Assembly (NCBI GenBank): GCA_031411235.1
Contig: JANOAR010000275.1
Coordinates: 1-30,246, forward strand
Source of the DNA: JANOAR01 sp031411235
GTDB taxonomy: Bacteria; Verrucomicrobiota; Verrucomicrobiia; Verrucomicrobiales; Verrucomicrobiaceae
DNA: 30,246 nt
Reading direction: 5' to 3'
Positions 12,901 to 18,100 of this stretch are shown here, piece after piece. The notes under the pieces were generated by a model. That model searched no databases and was not told the DNA's origin. It worked only from the letters and a program-made list of their open reading frames with translations. Position 1 is the first letter of the stretch. Every line of letters begins with the position of its first letter. The position numbers and the translations under genes are program-made.

Positions 12901-13624
12901 TCAGGCTGGTTTGCGAAAGCACCACGCCGCGCTCGGTGATGGTGGCCAAGCCATCGTCGGTGACATTGCCGCCCAGCGTTGCGGTGGTGCCCGCGACGCT
13001 GGTGCTGGTGGGCGTGGTAACCGTTGGCGCAGAGGTGAGCAAGCGCAGCGCAATGGCGTGTTGATGCCAAGTGCTGGCCGAGTTGCTGTTGGTCAACGTA
13101 AAGGCGCGAGTCGTGGCATTAGCGGTGAAGCTGTAATCAACCCGAACGCCGTTGCCGAGCCCGAAGGCGCTCTCATCGACGAGCAGATTGTCGCCACTGG
13201 AGGCGAAGGTGACCAAGGTCACGCCTACATTGTCGTAGCCGACCCCAAAGAAGGACACCTTGTAAGCAAGACCGACGACAAGGCCGTTGACCGTGACGGA
13301 GCCCGGACTGCCCTGATAAACGAAGCTGCTGCCGAGCACGCCGCTGCCTGTGCCACCGAGCGTCGAGATGTTGTTATTGGCCGTCGCAACGACGCTGCCA
13401 AAGGTGGCGCTCAGGTTGGTGTTCGAGACCGTGGCCGTGGCGATGCCGGGGACGCTGACACTGTTGACCGTGGCCGCCGTGGCCGCGCCGAAGTGATAGG
13501 CCCATTGCGTCTGCGGCGAAGCGATAGTGGTGGTGGCGTCGCCCGTCCACGAAGCGGTGGACCAAGTGCCAGCCTGTGCCGCTGTGGCGAGAGCGAGGAG
13601 ACAAAGTGTGAGGAATTTTTTCAT
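968..13624 (-). CDS. Giant secreted modular adhesin-like protein, 4218 aa
   Basis: ATG at 13624 gives a clean signal peptide, MKKFLTLCLLALATAAQA; the frame extends only to a TTG 7 codons earlier. Approximate domain order: jelly-roll-like binding domain (20-195); two pairs of FN3-like plus cadherin-like beta-sandwich domains (198-598); choice-of-anchor/ASPM-type Ig domain (603-725); pre-peptidase C-terminal-like domain (725-862); Calx-beta (865-978); two bacterial Ig group 3 domains and a putative Ig (985-1255); two 111-residue repeats (1262-1483); a PSFTKG-type Ig domain and glycine-rich beta-helix stretches (to about 2250); six more 111-residue repeats (2361-3026); a second PSFTKG and beta-helix set (to 3550); BACON-like domain (about 3648-3730); putative Ig (to 3820); and a conserved-looking C-terminal region (3822-4218). 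No LPxTG, PEP-CTERM or beta-barrel anchor is visible, so the export and attachment mode is unknown. It starts 24 bp after the 189-aa gene, so the two are co-transcribed. Adhesion or polymer binding is inferred from the domains. Confidence 0.85.
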   Translation of the reverse strand: MKKFLTLCLLALATAAQAGTWSTASWTGDATTTIASPQTQWAYHFGAATAATVNSVSVPGIATATVSNTNLSATFGSVVATANNNISTLGGTGSGVLGSSFVYQGSPGSVTVNGLVVGLAYKVSFFGVGYDNVGVTLVTFASSGDNLLVDESAFGLGNGVRVDYSFTANATTRAFTLTNSNSASTWHQHAIALRLLTSAPTVTTPTSTSVAGTTATLGGNVTDDGLATITERGVVLSQTSLNGNPLINGSNVTKLSTTGQTGVFTVSATALAPGIAYTFKAFATNAQGTSYSSASSFTTLSNNAALSALSLTEGTLAPVFAGGTLSYTTSVAATSTTIQATPTVAQAGATVTVNGASVSSSSDSNPIALTVGTNPISVIVTAPDGTTTRTYSIVVTRTALPTVTTPTSASVTGNSATLGGTVTDDGFAPITERGIVYALSATTSDPQIGNGGVTKLPASSGTLGGFTLSASSLTPGQSYSYKAYATNSEGTGYSAAGTFVTLSNNAALSGLVLSVGTLSPSFNGSTLSYTASVSNTTTSTTVKPTLAQANATQTANGQTLASATFSASLSLNVGSNPVSIVVTAQDGITTRTYSLAVTRLPAPEINVTGNGISISSGDFLPSSADHTDFGAIKAAPGNSVTRTFTLQNLGTADLLLNRTPKVAITGPDAGDFVVVAQPPSPVTVAMGSTTFDVTFTPSTGGARTASLTIGSNDADEGTYSFGIKGVGKWSGDDFADAQPLSGTLASATATNMDATSEPGEPGHGADVSGSAYSSMWWVWTAPASGSATVSLLASDYDTVLSIYKGSSLGSLTRVAANDDFGLASQSQVIFTTVAGTTYHIAIDGYNGQTGSIDLQLELLLVPNVSVSASPGSMAEGAAGTLAYTFTRDGDATSAFTANFSVGGTATFATDYTQSGAASFNATTGTVAFAANQVTATVLIDPIADSAIEANETVELTLTSGTGYVVGSTPIATATINDDDSGTVLSSSINPSVLGQSITLSAAVTALSGTRTGLVTFKEGATTLGTATPVDGIAILSLSSLSVATHSLTAEYAGDATANASVSNVINQVVNKAATSTQLFSSRNPSTLAASVTFTAVVTTNLPGSGTPSGSVTFKDGGTVLGIGTLDGSGVATLSTAGLSTGSHSITAEYGGSGSQVASTSAAISQLVNPTLTLAPSTLPAGTVTVPYNQVLTASNGTGLRSLSVTGFSAGGTGLSAPVAGFNTLTLAGTATAAGTVSFTAQVTDEGGGTLSVPYSIQIENVPPTLSITNATTNEDTPTASGLVVTHNIADGSMVTHVKITAITNGTLFQNDGSTAIASNSFITFAQASAGMKFSPAANFFGTASISIQASTSASDAGLGGSVVTASITVNPVADTPALSAATTNEDTQSTTGLVVTRNAADSAEVTHFKLTAITNGSLFQNDGSTAIASNAFITFVQASAGLKFSPAANFNGNGSVTLQASTSAFDAGIGGSSVTATIIVNAVNDAPSFTKGADQIRPFANTSAQTVTGWATALSKGPADEALQSLTFNITNNSNPALFTVAPSIASDGTLSYTPAGIVGSATLTVTLSDNGGGTNTSPSQSFVISVEPLPDYTVDVSATSIVVTDIGGHADTLIISEPIAGNIKFAAAGRTLRINDGALLSGDTGSIALAGITAIIVHGGDGNDLINVGGFTASMPSLTINGDGGDDAVNLQGNLSFLANASLDLVLSNDPGTAGIDTVRVAASASIITSGTGSITMKVSGDIGLATGSTLQTANGGITLHAARATGSAAGIDINGAQVHSTGAGVVELIGSGILGSGSMVGVAVRNAGSISGGTSGITSISGTGGTGVGSNVGVLVTGIGSSIATAGSHLAITGTTTATGATNDNNGISIKASASVSATGAGKITLIGTGAQATGTRNYGVHLDTASKVTSENGDISISGTARSTAGDFPIGIIALNNAEIASTGSGGIALVGIGAGTTSSNSADGILLITTNGTVGPRISTNGGLIRVEGRAGTSATGYGLEAGAGATLVGGPIQVFANQFVIDTGANPSTLNAGGESVSLAPTSSGVAVVLGGSDSTTQLGLTDAELDRISCGTLVISTSTTPGDTLTVSAPISRSVAANSNELATTNLQLNSSGDLTLDQPINLGGGSLQLSSGSPLGLIKPHVTSTDFIAGTTTLAAGNLGLTINGTVVNTLYDQLNIIGSLDVTGCRLALNGSLIPAAGSSYTLINNDGGDAIIGTFVGLPQGTIFSFNGIAMRISYTGGSGNDVTIEPSNTAPTISDVASSSTLEDTATGAIAITIGDGESVASLLTLSAISSNPTLVPNLPASFTFSGTGASRTIIISPAANQFGTATITLTVNDGNLTASDTFELTVNAVADTPAITNTTTNEDTQSTSGLVVTRNVADSTEVTHFKITSITNGTLFQANGSTAIASNDFITFAQSNAGLKFSPAANSISSGSFTIQASTSNSDAGLGGSTVIATITVNAIADTPSITSATTNEDTQTINGLIVSRSVADGTEVTHFKVTAITNGTLFQANGSTAIANGDFITFAQANAGLKFSPTANFFGNGSITILASTSAVDAGLGGGTVTANIAVNAIADTPAITSTTTNEDTQTTSGLVVTRNIADSSEVTHFKVTAITNGSLFQANGTTAIAANEFITFAQANAGLKFTPSANSISNGSITIQASTSAFDAGLGGSAVTATITVNAIADTPSITSATTNEDTQTTTGLVVSRSVADSTEVTHFKVTAITNGTLFQNDGSTAIAANDFITFAQANAGLKFSPMANFFGNGSITIQASTSAIDAGLGGSTVTANITINPIADTPAITSATTDEDIQTSSGLVVTRNVADDAEVTHFKITAITNGTLFQNNGSTAIANNAFITFTQANAGLKFSPSPNAIGSGSFIIQASTSALDTGLGGSTVVATISLNSIADTPSITNATTNEDTQSTTGLIVSRNIADGPEVTHFKITAITNGSLFQNDGITAIGNNAYITFAQANVGLKFTPNADFHGSGSVTIQASTSGLETGLGGSTVTALITVNSVNDVPSFTKGANLVRPFANTTAQSVTGWATALRKGPTDESAQSLSFSITTNSNAALFTVAPSISSDGTLTYTPAGTVGTATLTVTLSDDGGTAFGGVDTSAAQSFTITVSDSPDYVITTAGSSLTITDTSGNSDSLVLSEPVAGSLLVSVSGRSFSVNQDYSSVDDSGAISLSGITRITINAAAGSDTIQVNSFTSPLPGLIINGGTGDDTVLFAGDIAIATDASFGLDLQKDDAAPGSNYIRILADADLAFSGSGGLLAKSNSFTMLAGATITTAAGDILITGSAGAALPGVLLGDASSLTSTTGSIVLTGTSDDSTGNEAIVLHGTASLISPSITLIGDSIALDPTSAQLDSGSAGSVTLRQQTAATPINLGVADTASALGFTDAELDCITAATLTIGNTDSGLITISTVISPASYKTLALGHDVVFTATSGLDSDVGPTVDVYEKITIIGTATIAPGATLQLTSVGGYTAARAATFTFLENDGSDPIMGSFTGPSLTDFLGSALIAARTYVGGDGNDLVITNALPAPAPLLSTSLGAGVVNPSTGLIEQTVRVTNASAVSIDGVRLTLTNLVAPYTLQNRTHPSLPFIEVCTPLAAGESMDIYVAIYTANRILPNWVPNYQATPLVALALSPTTLNLPSAATSYAITVTTAGSWSVVESLPWVSVSTLDGRSNGYLIVTVQANTSLLPRSGVIKIGCREHQLTQAGVLPPHIDTMPGNYDTIVGDNFRLVLPVLNLPATFKTLGMPPGLKLDQTTGVIFGQPTTAGFYALSIFGRNASGVTNTVNFSITVAPLKSGIVGTFQGLIQRSASVYVGPLPGMGARIQLTVASTGAITGKITDGGTSKAITGQLHVTLATADSPTATVRLPATTISPEYILNLLLSHSGNDLTGTIALASSTAVPAAIEAWRNSWHVKAPAQLATAYKVRHNFAIENQGVVGPQGFGFGSFSVTESTGALSIAGKLPDGSALLCSTFIGASGQVLLYQSLYGNKGSCLGKIIVDPKTTALADNTLAGALTWMKPASAPAAKDTLYPGGFGPIALSVEGGSYTPPAAGFRVMNLPLVPAPGLNATQTFSDGGLLAAFEQDLRISANGLVNTATLPLYNSKLVPNPNPQQVAITTFTAATGGFVGRFTLLGTTAAVNRTAPFCGQIVTTSTGPIGLGYFLLPSVPTGTQTVSNSPKLSGSVELRGR
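4547..6544 (-). repeat. Six tandem 333-bp units coding 111-residue Ig-like modules
   Basis: The stretch is exactly 6 x 333 bp and stays in frame in the 4218-aa protein. Each module starts ADTPxIT, continues TTNEDTQ, then EVTHFK(I/V)T, ITNG(T/S)LFQ, ITFAQ, AGLKF, and ends GLGGSTV plus a short strand. Units run 6544-6212, 6211-5879, 5878-5546, 5545-5213, 5212-4880 and 4879-4547. Units 1, 3 and 5 carry ADTPAIT and an NSIS/NAIG stretch. Units 2, 4 and 6 carry ADTPSIT and an ANFFGN-like stretch. The true repeating unit is therefore a 666-bp pair. Confidence 0.92.
9176..9841 (-). repeat. Two further 333-bp units of the same module
   Basis: This is exactly 2 x 333 bp (9841-9509 and 9508-9176), coding PPTLSITNATTNEDT and ADTPALSAATTNEDT modules of the same family as the six-unit array. 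They are followed by the same PSFTKG-type domain that follows the larger array, which points to an internal duplication of a bigger segment rather than independent gain of the repeats. Confidence 0.9.
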
Positions 13625-13648
13625 AGATCGGGAGGGCAAAAACAAAGA

Positions 13649-14218
13649 TCAGGGCTTGGGAGGAGAAGTCTTGGGCAGGCGGCCCGAGGGCGCGGACTGC
13701 ACGATGGGAGCGGGTGGTGGCTCGGCGGTACCAGGGCGGAAGCCAGCGCCGCTGTCAGTGGCGTAGAGGACGTTGCCCGCCTTGCTGAAGGCGAGTGCCA
13801 TGCTGCCAGCGGTGTCGGTGAAGGCTTCGACTTCGCCTGACGCGAAGCGGAACCACTCGGGTGCGTCTTTGCCAGCGGATGAAGCCTTGGCAGGCGCGAG
13901 GTTGAAGGCGTTGTCGTCGCGCAGGTACTTCACCAACTGAGGCGAGGGCTGAACGGCGATGAACCACTGCCACTTCTTCACGCCATCGCCACCAGACCAC
14001 TCGCGCCGCTCGGCATGGAGGATGTGGTCGTCGGCGCTGGGATGTTTCCAGAAGGCACGCTCGAAGACGACGGTGGGATTGGTGAGGACGCTCGGCGCGG
14101 AGCGCCCCTTGAGATCCGACCGATCCGACAGATCTCGGGCGGCAGGCGCTGACAAATGCCAGCCGAGCGCAGCCACGAGGACGACCAAAACAGCGGCGAT
14201 GATAACGATGGGTTTCAT
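13649..14218 (-). CDS. Membrane-anchored protein of unknown function, 189 aa
   Basis: The start is the ATG at 14218. Residues 4-20 (IVIIAAVLVVLVAALGW) form one membrane helix or an uncleaved signal anchor, placing the rest outside the cytoplasm. The body carries a WQWFIAVQPSPQLVKYLR segment, then EWFRFASGEVEAF and LAFSKAGNVLYATDSGAGF, and ends in a proline-rich tail (residues about 165-189). I do not recognise a named domain. It ends 24 bp before the 4218-aa giant and follows the repeat-filled gap after the 2702-aa giant, so it probably belongs to the same exported system, perhaps as a membrane partner of the giant protein (inference). The short stretch DLSDRSDLKGRS after the anchor is coded by near-repeating GATC-rich DNA. 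Translation initiation lacks a visible Shine-Dalgarno sequence. Confidence 0.7.
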   Translation of the reverse strand: MKPIVIIAAVLVVLVAALGWHLSAPAARDLSDRSDLKGRSAPSVLTNPTVVFERAFWKHPSADDHILHAERREWSGGDGVKKWQWFIAVQPSPQLVKYLRDDNAFNLAPAKASSAGKDAPEWFRFASGEVEAFTDTAGSMALAFSKAGNVLYATDSGAGFRPGTAEPPPAPIVQSAPSGRLPKTSPPKP

Positions 14219-14349
14219 AGGCCGGAACTGCGGATGGGAGTTTGATCGCCCGTCACCGACAAGGCACGCGGCAACCCCAACGGGGTTGTGGAAAATAACC
14301 CAGGGTTGCCGGAGGGGCGTGCAAGCGCCTCGCCCGATGCCACTAAGCG

Positions 14350-14694
14350 TTGGTCAGCGAGTGCATGGGTCAGTTGATTCTTAACACCGAAGGTGTTGTG
14401 GAATTGAGCCCAGGGTTGGCCGAGTGAAGCGAGGCCTACCCTGGGTTTGCGAGCGCCGCGAGGCCGCGCGAATCCGTGACATGGCTGGGTATCACGCTCA
14501 CCAGAAGCGCCCCTCCCGAGCACAGCTAGCGGCCAGCGATGCTGGGGAAGGGCGCTTCTGGCTGCCACAGGTGCTGGCATTGTCCAGGGTTCGCGCACCT
14601 TGCCGCTGCGCGGCAACCCAGGGTAGCCCAGACTCGCTTTGGCTCGCTTGGGCAACCCTGGGCTTAATTCCACAACACCTTCGGTGTTAAAGCC
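14350..14694. repeat. 345-bp palindromic repeat, copy A
   Basis: This aligns without gaps to 23431-23775 at about 94% identity (roughly 20 differences by eye). The ends are long inverted repeats: hairpin AACACC-GAA-GGTGTT (14383-14397), then GTGGAATT and CCCAGGGTTG, mirrored by CAACCCTGGG and AACACC-TTC-GGTGTT (14674-14688). The centre is a 12-bp stem CCAGAAGCGCCC / GGGCGCTTCTGG (14501-14561). Differences between the copies cluster in the middle, while the terminal arms are identical. It may be a non-autonomous mobile palindrome or a structured RNA segment in the operon transcript. Confidence 0.8.
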
Positions 14695-14854
14695 GAACGC
14701 CGCGATAGCGAGGGGAGCGCGGGGCTCCGACCCCGCAGCGCTATGCCCTTGCCGTGAAGCTAGAAAGCCCCCAAATGTGCGATAGCTTTGTGCATGCATA
14801 CAAGCGCTGCGGGGTCGGAGCCCCGCGCTCCCTTTTTTAAACGCGGCCTTCGGA
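14695..14854. mobile_element. 160-bp inverted-end insertion next to repeat copy A
   Basis: The ends read CCGAACGCCGCG (left, taking two bases of the flank) and CCGAAGGCCGCG (right, reversed). Inside lies a perfect 30-bp inverted repeat, 14713-14742 against 14803-14832, with a 60-bp spacer. TTAAAGCC stands directly on both sides (14687-14694 and 14855-14862). In the second gap the matching site has TTAAAGCC once, followed by AAGACAGG, which corresponds to AAGGCAAG here. The second gap is therefore the empty site, and TTAAAGCC, or at least its TTAA part, looks like a target-site duplication. The ends match those of the element at 137-309. No coding capacity. Confidence 0.65.
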
Positions 14855-15007
14855 TTAAAGCCAAGGCAAGGCTTTAGCCAACCCTGGGCTATTGTCTGTA
14901 ACCCCGTTGGGGTTGCCGTCAGCGAAGCACAAAGCTCACAACCCGGGCTACCAACGGCTACGGCAGCAGGGGCAGCAAGGATCAGGCGTATGTGACTTTG
15001 AGCGGGC

Positions 15008-15054
15008 ATTGGATTGAAAATGGATGATTGGAAATTGGAGAATGAAAAATGGGG
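15008..15054. repeat. Degenerate period-7 repeat tract
   Basis: The tract reads as successive heptamers ATTGGAT, TGAAAAT, GGATGAT, TGGAAAT, TGGAGAA, TGAAAAA and so on. It lies between the palindromic repeats and the stop of the 2702-aa gene. The units are too diverged to be a recent microsatellite but keep the 7-base spacing. Confidence 0.45.
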
Positions 15055-15082
15055 AGGCCGGAGGGTGAGTTCAGTGGATTGC

Positions 15083-15117
15083 ACTCATCATGCGACGCTC
15101 ATCGTTCATCACTCCGT
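15083..15117. repeat. Degenerate period-7 repeat tract
   Basis: Five heptamers: ACTCATC, ATGCGAC, GCTCATC, GTTCATC, ACTCCGT. It ends 4 bp from the stop codon of the 2702-aa gene (15121). Confidence 0.45.
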
Positions 15118-15120
15118 GCC

Positions 15121-18100
15121 CTAGTTCCCCGAGTGCGAGTAGGTGCGCAGGAAGAGCTGGATGTCCTTCACGCTGCGCACGAAGCGGTTGAGGCCATCGG
15201 TCTCGTTGTTCAGCAGGGTGTAGGCGGGGATGACGATCTTCCACTCGCTGTTCCACACGCTGCGGGCGACGAGCCGCGAGTTGGTGAACTCGGCGGGGAT
15301 GCTGCTGTAGAAGAACGCCTGCGTGCTGACCGGGCGGAAGGCCTGGTGCTTGCGCAGTAGCCAGGGCTGCTCGCTGAGGGTGCCGTCGGCGGTGAAGAAC
15401 TGCGTGGTGTTGAAGGCGCTGGCACCGAGGTTGTAGGGCAGCGGCAGGGCTTGATCATGCACGTCCCAACTGCGGAGGGTGTTGGTGTCGCCGAGCGGCG
15501 GAGCCAGCATGTAATCCGTGCCGCAAGGGATCAGATACGCGTAGGGCGTGGCATTCAGCGAGTTCGGATCGGAGGAGTTGGGACCGCCGGCAGTGGGGTT
15601 GCCAAAGGCATACGGATCCATGCCGACGTAACCGGGGAAGACGAGGCCGACGCTGCTGATCTTGGTGGCGTAGCTGCTGGGGCTGTAGTTGTGATCGCCT
15701 GCCGCAGTGCTGAGCCCGAAGAAGTTTTTGCCATGCTCAATGCTGGTGCTGAAGGAAATCAGCAATCCGGGCACCGCTGAGCCGTCGGGCTTTCGGATGT
15801 TGTTGCACTGCTTCACCACATCGGGATCAGCCATCAAGTTGGGCACGATGGCTTGCTCAAGCGTTTGCTGCCAGGCGACATCGTCATCGGTCTTGGCGGG
15901 GTCATCGAGCAGGCGGTAGAGTTCATGCCGCATCGAGAACAGCGTGCCATACTGATCGGGGTTGTTGATGCCCAGGCGGCCTTTGGCGACGGAGAAGTCA
16001 GCGTTCAGTTGTGCCATCGTGCCGGCCAAACCAGAGTCCCCGAGTGTGCTGACCGTGGCCTGCGGCACGCCGCCCGTGAGATCGCCGAGCGCACGCGAGG
16101 ACACGATCTTGTTGATGACGGCTTTGCCCTCGGGCGTGCCGAGCAGACCGGTCTCATAGTCGTAGCTCTTGGCCGCGAGGTAGGAGTACCGGCCCGCGAG
16201 ATCAAACAGCGTGCGGTACTGCTCTAGCGCTTCATTGCGGAAGGTGCGGAAGGTCAGGTCTTTGGTGCGATAGCCGGTGATAACGGCGGCGGCACGATTG
16301 CGGAAGGTTTCGCGTTCGACGAGCACACGTTGACCAGAGGTGGAAAGGTTGGTGACATTCTGATTAGCGTTCTGCAATTCGGCCATCAGCGTGGCGAGGT
16401 GATACTGCTGGTTTGCCAGTTCGTAATAGACCCGCTCAAAATCAGATGCCGCCTGGAGTTCCTGCTGATTGAAGCCTATTTCCAGTAGCGTTCTCTCCAG
16501 TTCAGAGGCCAGGGATCCTGCTTTAGCCCTAAGTACCATGGCGGCCGCTTGCAGGGCGACTTTGGCAAGTTTTGTGGACAAACTAATTCCAGTCACAGCG
16601 GCCTTGATGGCACCCCGAGCAGGCGCAGTGGCGTCAATCGACGTGCCTGCCGCTGTCGGCAACGTTTCGGCTACAGCGGCCGCCGTTTGGATGGTTACTT
16701 CATTCGCCACACCAATCTTCTCACCGATAGCCGAAAGGACGCCAGCGGCTGCGTTCAGGACAGCAATCTTGCTGCCGGCCTCCTTCTTTTCTGTGATCTG
16801 ATCAACATGGCTTTGCACCAGTCCCTGGAAAACTTCACCCCCTCGCTGGAAGCGTTTCTGCAACACTTGCAGGTCTTGGTTGGCCTCAAGCAATGCCACC
16901 TGCGCGAGGTACGACTCCATCAAAGCTTTCTGCAACGAGCCTGTTTGTGGTCGGCTTCCCAATGAACCACTGGGTTCGAGCACTGTGGCGAACTGCGCAA
17001 ACTGATTGGGCGCGATGGTGACGGACTTGGCGACCGTGTTGATGGTGTTGTAGCTGTTGACGATGTCCGTGATGGCATTGCCTGTGAAGCCCCTCACCTG
17101 AGTCGGGACACGAATGTTCACAGTAACTGGCACTGTGGTGTTCACCAAATCGGTGGGCCGGTCGATGATAAACCACCGTTCGGTGTCGGGACCGGCGTAG
17201 CCCTGCGCATAGGCTTTACCTGCGCCGATGTCGCCTCCATACGGGCTGCCATAGATTTCTTTGAGCTGCTTCACATAGGCCTTTTCTTGGTCTTCGATGG
17301 CCTCTTGCTCGCTGCCGATTTGATTCTCCTGATTGCGCAGCAGGCGGGTCATCTTGGCGGCTTGGTCGAATGAGCCCTTGGCATTGAGCACGGCACGCAG
17401 GGCGCGGGCGTTGACTTGATCATAGTGCGAGCTGCCCGCACGGAGTTCGGTGGGCGAGATGTCGAAGGCGATGGCACCGGGGCTGAGGCCGAGGGGATTG
17501 AGATGGGCGTTGGCGAGATCCATGCCGGACTGGAAGGTGTCGGCGCTGGCAACGAGTTCGTTGAGTTCTGGCACGGTGGTGCGGTCGATGATCTGCACGC
17601 CGGTGTGTGCAGGATTGGTATCGACGGAAGGCAGCATGGCGTTGCCGACAATCCAGTTGAGGTAGCTACCCTGGGCGGCGCGGCTTTCCCATTCATCAAG
17701 GCCTTGGTGGCGCTCAGTGCCAGTGATTGGATTGGGCTTGCCATCGCGGAACTGACTCCAGCCAGAGGCGGGATCATCTTGGTAACTTTGGCGATGCACC
17801 AGGGAAACGATCTGCGCGGCGGTGCGGCTGATGTTGCCTGCGGCGGCGGCGAACTTGCGTTCGTCCTTGTAGTCCACCAGCACGGCCTGGCCGAGCACGG
17901 TCACGGCTTCAGCCTGGGGCGTCCAGGTGAAATAGGGATGGTTGAGCAGCTTGTAGTAGCCTTTGATAGCGGTGAGGTAGTGGCCATAGGCATCGCCGTG
18001 GCCTTGCGGGAACATGCGCTGAGCGTCAGCGGCATCGAGCTTGCCATCGGCAGTGCTGCTCCCGGATTTTTCTTTGATGTTGTAGTTCACCGCATACAGC

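Larger units (their letters stand above)
14273..14914. repeat. Outer palindromic element, interrupted by two later insertions
   Basis: The left end is hairpin AACCCC-AAC-GGGGTT (14273-14287), followed after a few bases by CCCAGGGTTG. The right end is the mirror image: CAACCCTGGG, then AACCCC-GTT-GGGGTT (14900-14914). The arms of about 39 bp pair with few mismatches. The 345-bp element and the 160-bp element lie between these arms, so the outer element was probably there first. Confidence 0.6.
14219..15120. other. 902-bp gene-free gap filled with nested palindromic repeats
   Basis: The gap holds, from left to right, the left arm of an outer palindromic element (14270-14308), the 345-bp element copy A (14350-14694), a 160-bp inverted-end insertion (14695-14854), the right outer arm (14879-14917), and two period-7 repeat tracts (15008-15054 and 15083-15117). 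The long leftward open frame across it (14215-15084) is made of these repeats and reads like those at 23278-23904, so it is not treated as a gene. No promoter was recognised. Confidence 0.7.

Noticed and set aside
12284..13840. Long rightward open frame of 518 codons opposite the 4218-aa giant
   Set aside because: It lies antisense to signal-peptide and Ig-domain coding sequence, is rich in Gly, Ala and Arg as expected from GC-rich antisense reading, and has no recognisable motif.
14713..14832. 30-bp perfect inverted repeat considered as a transcription terminator
   Set aside because: The 60-bp spacer and its position inside an insertion with inverted ends fit a mobile palindrome better. In the direction of transcription no T run follows the left arm.
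14215..15084. Leftward 289-codon frame in the first gap
   Set aside because: It is coded by the palindromic repeats and shares its middle part with the frame in the second gap. No signal, no domain; likely a false gene often annotated as hypothetical.
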